Below are positions 6,500 through 10,350 of a stretch of DNA of 10,350 nucleotides, piece after piece. This DNA is from Bacteroidales bacterium UBA1745. Lineage in GTDB: Bacteria > Bacteroidota > Bacteroidia > Bacteroidales > UBA932. Every line of letters starts with the position of its first letter. Positions within the stretch are counted from its first letter, which is position 1. The position numbers and the translations under genes are program-made. The stretch is from contig DCHT01000031.1 of the NCBI GenBank assembly GCA_002314885.1, forward strand, positions 1 through 10,350. The letters run 5' to 3'. The notes beneath the pieces were generated by a model, which ran no database searches, was not told the DNA's origin, and worked only from the letters and a program-made list of their open reading frames with translations.

Positions 6500-7888
6500 T
6501 TACAGCTTTCTGGATTCGTTCAGTACGTTTTCCTCGAGATGATAATCGTCGGCCGGGGCTTTCCAGAAGGCTGCCTGGACAATTGCCCCGACCACTCCGA
6601 TAGTGATGGACACGACAAAGACCGCATCCCAGCCGAGGCTGTCCGCCAGTTTGCCGAAACCGAGGCCGGAAATGATAGTGGCCACATATGCCACAAGACC
6701 GACAAGTCCATTGGCCGTGGCCGAAGCCCTCTTGGTCGCATATTTTGACGCTCCGATGCCGCAAAGGCCGGAAACCCCGTACACGAAGAAGGCGGATATC
6801 ACTATCAGCACTGCACTCCACATCCAGTTCGCTTCCACGGGAAGTTTCCAGAACAGGAACAGAAATGCCGTGGCGAGTATGGTGCAGACGGCGCCGCAAC
6901 GAAAAACCCTGTGTTTGAACAGTTTGTCAGTGGCCCATCCGGCGACAGCGGAACCAAGCACGCCTCCGATGAGTTCGGATGCAGCCACGATGCTCGCGGC
7001 GATGCCAATTTCAAGTCCGCGATATTGCGTCAGTATCGAGGTGCCCCAATCGAGGATTGTGAGCCTGATGACATATACGTTAAAGTTGGTCAGGGCCACA
7101 ATCCACACGAGCGGATTGCGATAGACCATCTTAGACACGAAATGCCTGAACTGCCTGGAGGTCAGTTCCGTTTCCTTCTCGACCGTCGCCTCTTCAATCT
7201 CGCCTCTTTCAAACTTGTCGAGCGTCTCGATTTCCGGGAAGCCGAGGGAAGAAGGAGTGTCGCGCAGTCCTGCGTAAAGTATTATCGCCCCGACGAACGC
7301 TATTGCGGCCGGGACAATGAAGCATAGATTCCAGGCGCTGTAGCCGAATCGGGACAGCATCCAGCCGCACAGTGCGACAACCGCTCCGGCGCCGATAGAA
7401 TGTGATGCGTTCCACAGACTCTGCTTCGTGGCCAGTTCCTTCGGACGGAACCAGTGCGCCATAAGGCTGGAGCAGGGAGGGTAGCCCATCCCGTGAACAT
7501 AGCCGTTCACAACCCACAGGGAGCCAATCAGATAGACCAGACCTACCGTTGCCTTGCCCTCGGAATCGAGCAGATGCATGAATCCGTTGAACTTGGGCGA
7601 GAAGCAGATCAGAAGGTTGATGACGCAGGAGAGCAGCAGACCGAGAGTCATCATCTTCCGCTTGTTGGCACGGTCTGCTATGATGCCATTGATGAACCGG
7701 CTGACACCATATACGACTCCGTTCGCCGTCAAGAACGCTCCCAACTGCGCTTTGCTGAGGCCGAGCGACGCCTCCATCGCCGGGATGGCTGCACTGAAGT
7801 TCTTGCGCAGGAAATAGTAGCAGGCATACCCTATCATCAGAACGATGAGCGTGCGCCACTGCCAATATTTGAACGATTTCTCCTTCAT
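6500..7888 (-). CDS. OPA-family MFS transporter (GlpT/UhpT-like)
   Basis: This 462-residue integral inner-membrane protein shows about 12 hydrophobic segments with a charged central loop (about 210-255), as in the major facilitator superfamily. YYFLRKNFSAAIP (24-36) in helix 1 and WNASHSIGAG (159-168) in helix 5 match the organophosphate:phosphate antiporter family. So does VIRLTILDW (273-281) in helix 7. The phosphate-contacting Arg45, His165 and Arg269 of E. coli GlpT correspond to Arg28, His163 and Arg275 here. It probably exchanges a sugar phosphate or glycerol 3-phosphate for phosphate, though a UhpC-like sensor role cannot be excluded. The exact substrate cannot be read from sequence. 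The ATG at 7888 follows a terminator-like hairpin and a tRNA, and no separate promoter is visible. Confidence 0.88.
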   Translation of the reverse strand: MKEKSFKYWQWRTLIVLMIGYACYYFLRKNFSAAIPAMEASLGLSKAQLGAFLTANGVVYGVSRFINGIIADRANKRKMMTLGLLLSCVINLLICFSPKFNGFMHLLDSEGKATVGLVYLIGSLWVVNGYVHGMGYPPCSSLMAHWFRPKELATKQSLWNASHSIGAGAVVALCGWMLSRFGYSAWNLCFIVPAAIAFVGAIILYAGLRDTPSSLGFPEIETLDKFERGEIEEATVEKETELTSRQFRHFVSKMVYRNPLVWIVALTNFNVYVIRLTILDWGTSILTQYRGLEIGIAASIVAASELIGGVLGSAVAGWATDKLFKHRVFRCGAVCTILATAFLFLFWKLPVEANWMWSAVLIVISAFFVYGVSGLCGIGASKYATKRASATANGLVGLVAYVATIISGLGFGKLADSLGWDAVFVVSITIGVVGAIVQAAFWKAPADDYHLEENVLNESRKL

Positions 7889-7905
7889 GGGTCTGAAAAC
7901 AAAAT

Positions 7906-7944
7906 GGAATTGTCGATTCAGGAAAATCCTGCTTTGACAATTCC
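7906..7944 (-). terminator. terminator-like hairpin after the CAU tRNA, in the transporter leader
   Basis: The perfect 9-bp inverted repeat GGAATTGTC (7906-7914) / GACAATTCC (7936-7944) encloses a second stem CAGGA-AAA-TCCTG, separated by a 4/4 internal loop. On the minus strand it starts 4 nt after the tRNA 3' end and is followed by ATTTTGTTTTC, fitting an intrinsic terminator in that direction only. The transporter ATG is 17 nt further on, so it may also act as an attenuator or protein-binding palindrome. Confidence 0.6.
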
Positions 7945-7948
7945 CTTG

Positions 7949-8022
7949 TGGTCCCTGTAGGGCATGATCCTACGACTCCCTGATTATGAGTCAGGTGCTC
8001 TAACCAACTGAGCTAAGGGACC
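7949..8022 (-). tRNA. tRNA with CAU anticodon (Ile2 or elongator Met)
   Basis: The minus strand folds to 74 nt: acceptor GGTCCCT/AGGGACC, D-arm GCTC...GAGC, anticodon stem CCTGA/TCAGG with loop CTCATAA (CAU at 7986-7988), T-stem GTAGG/CCTAC, and A73. No CCA is encoded (CAA follows). C4-G69 and C5-G68 in the acceptor are features recognised by TilS, the lysidine synthetase, so tRNA-Ile2 reading AUA is somewhat favoured over elongator Met. It lacks the initiator C1-A72 mismatch. The T-loop is ATCATGC rather than the usual TTCRA-type. Confidence 0.9.
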
Positions 8023-8028
8023 GGTCCG

Positions 8029-8062
8029 TTTACGGTACCGCTCAAACGAACGGTACCGCAAA
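8029..8062 (-). terminator. strong hairpin after rpsJ with twin CGGTACCG palindromes
   Basis: Two copies of ACGGTACCGC (8032-8041 and 8050-8059) pair with each other in a 15-bp stem closed by a 4-nt loop. Two of the pairs are G-U on the minus-strand RNA but A-C on the plus strand, so the fold suits a minus transcript running out of rpsJ. No U-run follows; the role may be termination, 3'-end protection or processing ahead of the tRNA. Confidence 0.55.
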
Positions 8063-8066
8063 GATA
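8059..8066 (-). promoter_or_regulatory. candidate -7 element for the CAU tRNA
   Basis: TATCTTTG on the minus strand is an exact TAnnTTTG match, 36 bp before the tRNA. No TTTG stands at normal spacing, and the element overlaps the arm of the hairpin at 8029-8062. A transcript from here would start inside that hairpin, so promoter and hairpin may not both be used. Confidence 0.35.
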
Positions 8067-8076
8067 ACAAAAATTA

Positions 8077-8382
8077 TCACACTTTGATCTCGACTTCAAC
8101 ACCGGAGGGCAACTCGAGTTTCATAAGAGCGTCAACGGTCTTGGCGTTGCTCTCATCAATGTCGAGAAGCCTGCGGTATGAATCGAGCTCGAACTGCTCG
8201 CGGGCCTTCTTGTTGACGAAGGTTGAGCGGTTCACCGTGAAGATCTTCTTATTGGTGGGCAGGGGAATGGGACCATTCACCTTGGCACCTGTAGCCTTCA
8301 CAGTGTCAACGATCTTGGCTGCGGACTTGTCCACAAGCATGTGATCGAAAGACTTGAGTTTAATTCTGATTTTCTGGCTCAT
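8077..8382 (-). CDS. rpsJ: 30S ribosomal protein S10
   Basis: The 101-residue protein is a full-length S10: QKIRIKLKSFDH at the start, GPIPLPT (37-43), NRSTFVNKKAREQFE, and RRLLDID (70-76). S10 is part of the 30S head and also, as NusE, a transcription antitermination partner. It begins 24 nt after the fusA stop, the order expected for a Bacteroidota str operon. Normally rplC and the rest of the S10 operon follow; here a hairpin, a tRNA and a transporter gene follow instead. Confidence 0.97.
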   Translation of the reverse strand: MSQKIRIKLKSFDHMLVDKSAAKIVDTVKATGAKVNGPIPLPTNKKIFTVNRSTFVNKKAREQFELDSYRRLLDIDESNAKTVDALMKLELPSGVEVEIKV

Positions 8383-8406
8383 ATTAACGTTTTTAAGTTT
8401 CTTGGA

Positions 8407-10350
8407 TTATTCATCATCATCCGCAATCTTGTAGCCGCTCTTTTCGATAATCTCCTTTGCAAGAGATGCGGGGACCTCGGCATAGTGGTCGAAGGTCATC
8501 GTGCTGGTAGCGCGGCCGGAGGACAGGGTCCTGAGCACCGTGACATAGCCGAACTGCTCGGAAAGCGGTACAAATGCCTTGACGATACGTGCTCCGTTGG
8601 CTGTGGAGTCCATGGCGACAATCTGTCCACGGCGACGGTTGAGGTCTCCGACGATGTCTCCCATATGGTCTTCGGGAGTCACGACCTCGAGGCTCATGAT
8701 AGGCTCGAGAAGGACAGGCTTGCACTTCGGACACGCGTGACGGAACGCCATACGCGCGGCGATTTCGAACGAAAGCTGGTCGGAGTCGACAGGGTGATAG
8801 GATCCGTCGAGCAGGGTCACCTTGAGAGACTGGACCTCATATCCGGCAAGACAGCCGTTGGCCATTGCGAACTTGAAGCCTTTCTCAACGCAGGGGACAA
8901 ACTCCTTGGGAATGTTGCCGCCCTTGACCTGATTGTCGAACTGAAGACCCGTCACGCCCTCATCGGCAGGACCGATCTCAACGATGATGTCTGCGAATTT
9001 GCCACGGCCGCCTGTCTGCTTCTTGAATACTTCGCGATGCTGGTAGGAAGTGGTAATCGCTTCTTTGTAGTTGACTTGAGGAGCACCCTGATTGATTTCG
9101 ACACCGAACTCGCGACGAAGACGGTCGACGATTATGTCGAGATGGAGCTCACCCATACCGCTGATAACTGTCTGGCCGGTCTCGGCATCAGACTTGACGG
9201 TGAAGGTAGGATCCTCTTCCGCGAGCTTGGCAAGAGCGATACCGAGCTTGTCGAGATCGTTCTGTGTCTTGGGCTCGACGGCGATTCCGATAACGGGATC
9301 AGGGAATTCCATAGACTCGAGGCTGAACTGGTGACCCTCGCCGCAGATGGTATCTCCGGTGCGGAGATCCTTGAATCCGACTGCGGCGCAGATGTCTCCT
9401 GCCTCCACGAACTCGATGGGGTTCTGGTGGTTGGAGTGCATCTGGTAGAGACGCGCGACTCTCTCCTTCTTGCCGGAGCGGGAGTTGACCACATAGGTAC
9501 CTGCATCCAACTTGCCTGAATAGGCGCGGATGTAGGCCAGACGGCCGACGAACGGATCCGTCGCAATCTTGAACACAAGACCGCAGAAAGGAGCCGTGCT
9601 CGTGGGAGGGAGCATGATATCCTGATTGTTCGCGAGATTGGTGGCTTTAGTCTCACCAATGTCGAGAGGAGAGGGGAGATAACGCATCACGGCATCCAGA
9701 AGGAACTGAACGCCCTTGTTCTTGAATGAAGAGCCACAGCAGGCGGGGACAATCTGCATTGCGATAGTGCCCTTGCGGAGAGCTGCGATAATCTCTTCCT
9801 CCGTGAGGGAGTCGGGATCCTCGAAATACTTCTCCATCAAGGTGTCATCGCACTCTGCAGCGGTCTCAACGAGTTTGTCTCTCCAAATGGCGACCTGGTC
9901 CTTCATGCTCTCGGGAACATCCTGAATCTCATAGTTGACAAGGCTGTCATCCTGAGGATGGTAAACCATTGCCTTGCGGGAAATGAGATCTACGATGCCC
10001 TGAAACTTCTCTTCTGCTCCGATAGGGAGGCAGATGGGAACTGCAGTCGCACCGAGTTTAGCCTTTATTTCCTCTACGCATGCAAGGAAATCAGCGCCCA
10101 CGCGGTCCATCTTGTTGACATAGGCAATCTTCGGAACGCGATACTTGTCGGCCTGACGCCAGACAGTCTCTGACTGGGGCTGGACGCGACCCACCGCGCA
10201 GAAAGTGGCGATGGTGCCGTCAAGGATGCGAAGTGAGCGCTCTACCTCGACCGTGAAGTCGACGTGGCCCGGAGTGTCTATCAGGTTGATCTGATAGCTT
10301 TCTCCGTTGTAGTGCCAGAAGGCGGTGGTGGCGGCGGAAGTGATGGTGAT
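8407..10350 (-). CDS. fusA: elongation factor G, N-terminus beyond window edge
   Basis: The frame is open from the TAA at 8407-8409 to the window edge, giving 647 residues; roughly 55-60 N-terminal residues including the P-loop are missing. The visible part begins ITITSAATTAFW (switch I end), then LIDTPGHVDF (G3), AYVNKMDR (G4) and the domain II-V blocks, including GMGELHLDIIVDRL, and ends IADDDE. EF-G is the GTPase that drives translocation on the ribosome. The ATG at 10194 is internal; homology continues upstream without a break. One odd residue is in CAVGRVQPQSE, where many EF-Gs have GGVQPQ. The gene is co-oriented with rpsJ, 24 nt apart. Confidence 0.97.
   Translation of the reverse strand: MTITSAATTAFWHYNGESYQINLIDTPGHVDFTVEVERSLRILDGTIATFCAVGRVQPQSETVWRQADKYRVPKIAYVNKMDRVGADFLACVEEIKAKLGATAVPICLPIGAEEKFQGIVDLISRKAMVYHPQDDSLVNYEIQDVPESMKDQVAIWRDKLVETAAECDDTLMEKYFEDPDSLTEEEIIAALRKGTIAMQIVPACCGSSFKNKGVQFLLDAVMRYLPSPLDIGETKATNLANNQDIMLPPTSTAPFCGLVFKIATDPFVGRLAYIRAYSGKLDAGTYVVNSRSGKKERVARLYQMHSNHQNPIEFVEAGDICAAVGFKDLRTGDTICGEGHQFSLESMEFPDPVIGIAVEPKTQNDLDKLGIALAKLAEEDPTFTVKSDAETGQTVISGMGELHLDIIVDRLRREFGVEINQGAPQVNYKEAITTSYQHREVFKKQTGGRGKFADIIVEIGPADEGVTGLQFDNQVKGGNIPKEFVPCVEKGFKFAMANGCLAGYEVQSLKVTLLDGSYHPVDSDQLSFEIAARMAFRHACPKCKPVLLEPIMSLEVVTPEDHMGDIVGDLNRRRGQIVAMDSTANGARIVKAFVPLSEQFGYVTVLRTLSSGRATSTMTFDHYAEVPASLAKEIIEKSGYKIADDDE

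Noticed and set aside
7209..7940. Minus-strand open frame of 243 codons in the transporter region
   Set aside because: It is another frame of the MFS transporter gene on the same strand; the 462-residue frame has clear OPA-family motifs.
8017..8027. GGGACCGGTCC palindrome at the 5' end of the CAU tRNA
   Set aside because: Half of it is the tRNA acceptor strand itself, so the symmetry is probably incidental, although leader pairing with the acceptor is possible.
8341..9519. Long plus-strand open frame of 392 codons
   Set aside because: It lies antisense to fusA and rpsJ, shows no recognisable domain, and arises from the codon bias of the conserved EF-G frame.
1..10350. Mobile elements, CRISPR arrays, defence or toxin-antitoxin systems
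   Set aside because: No transposase, integrase, regular spacer repeats or small paired genes were seen; the genes are tightly packed core and metabolic genes.

Overview
The window reads as chromosomal housekeeping DNA from a member of the Bacteroidales (Bacteroidota). This rests on four points: the fusA-rpsJ gene order, sigma-ABfr-type promoter elements (TTTG upstream, TAnnTTTG near the start site) with no clear Shine-Dalgarno sites, a YhcH-family lipoprotein, and a secreted GH78-type glycosidase typical of carbohydrate-degrading Bacteroidota. The DNA is moderately GC-rich. The genus is not determined.

Layout. Positions 3-59 may be the tail of a plus-strand gene. On the minus strand, tRNA-Leu(CAA) (648-734) is followed after only 5 nt by a YhcH/YjgK/YiaL-family lipoprotein (85-642). 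On the plus strand from 803 lies a two-gene shikimate unit: a short 3-dehydroquinate synthase (aroB), then, overlapping by ATGA, a fused type I 3-dehydroquinate dehydratase / EPSP synthase (AroD-AroA, 1753-3708). A large hairpin (3719-3760) separates it from the convergent exodeoxyribonuclease III (3778-4530, minus). A divergent intergenic region leads to a secreted GH78-type alpha-L-rhamnosidase (4593-6482, plus). This converges, with a 17-bp gap, on an OPA-family MFS transporter related to GlpT/UhpT (6500-7888, minus). Upstream of the transporter are a terminator-like hairpin, a CAU-anticodon tRNA (7949-8022), a second strong hairpin, rpsJ (8077-8382) and the 5'-truncated fusA (8407 to the window edge), all on the minus strand.

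How the parts fit. AroB, AroD and AroA catalyse shikimate-pathway steps 2, 3 and 6; fusion and overlap should keep their expression in step. fusA and rpsJ are the tail of the str operon, but rplC does not follow rpsJ, so the str-S10 ribosomal cluster is broken here. The rhamnosidase stands alone, with no SusC/SusD pair in view. No mobile element, CRISPR array or defence system was found, and nothing here clearly amounts to a new system. The most interesting points are the AroD-AroA fusion, the two tRNAs placed tightly against protein genes, and the two hairpins flanking the CAU tRNA.
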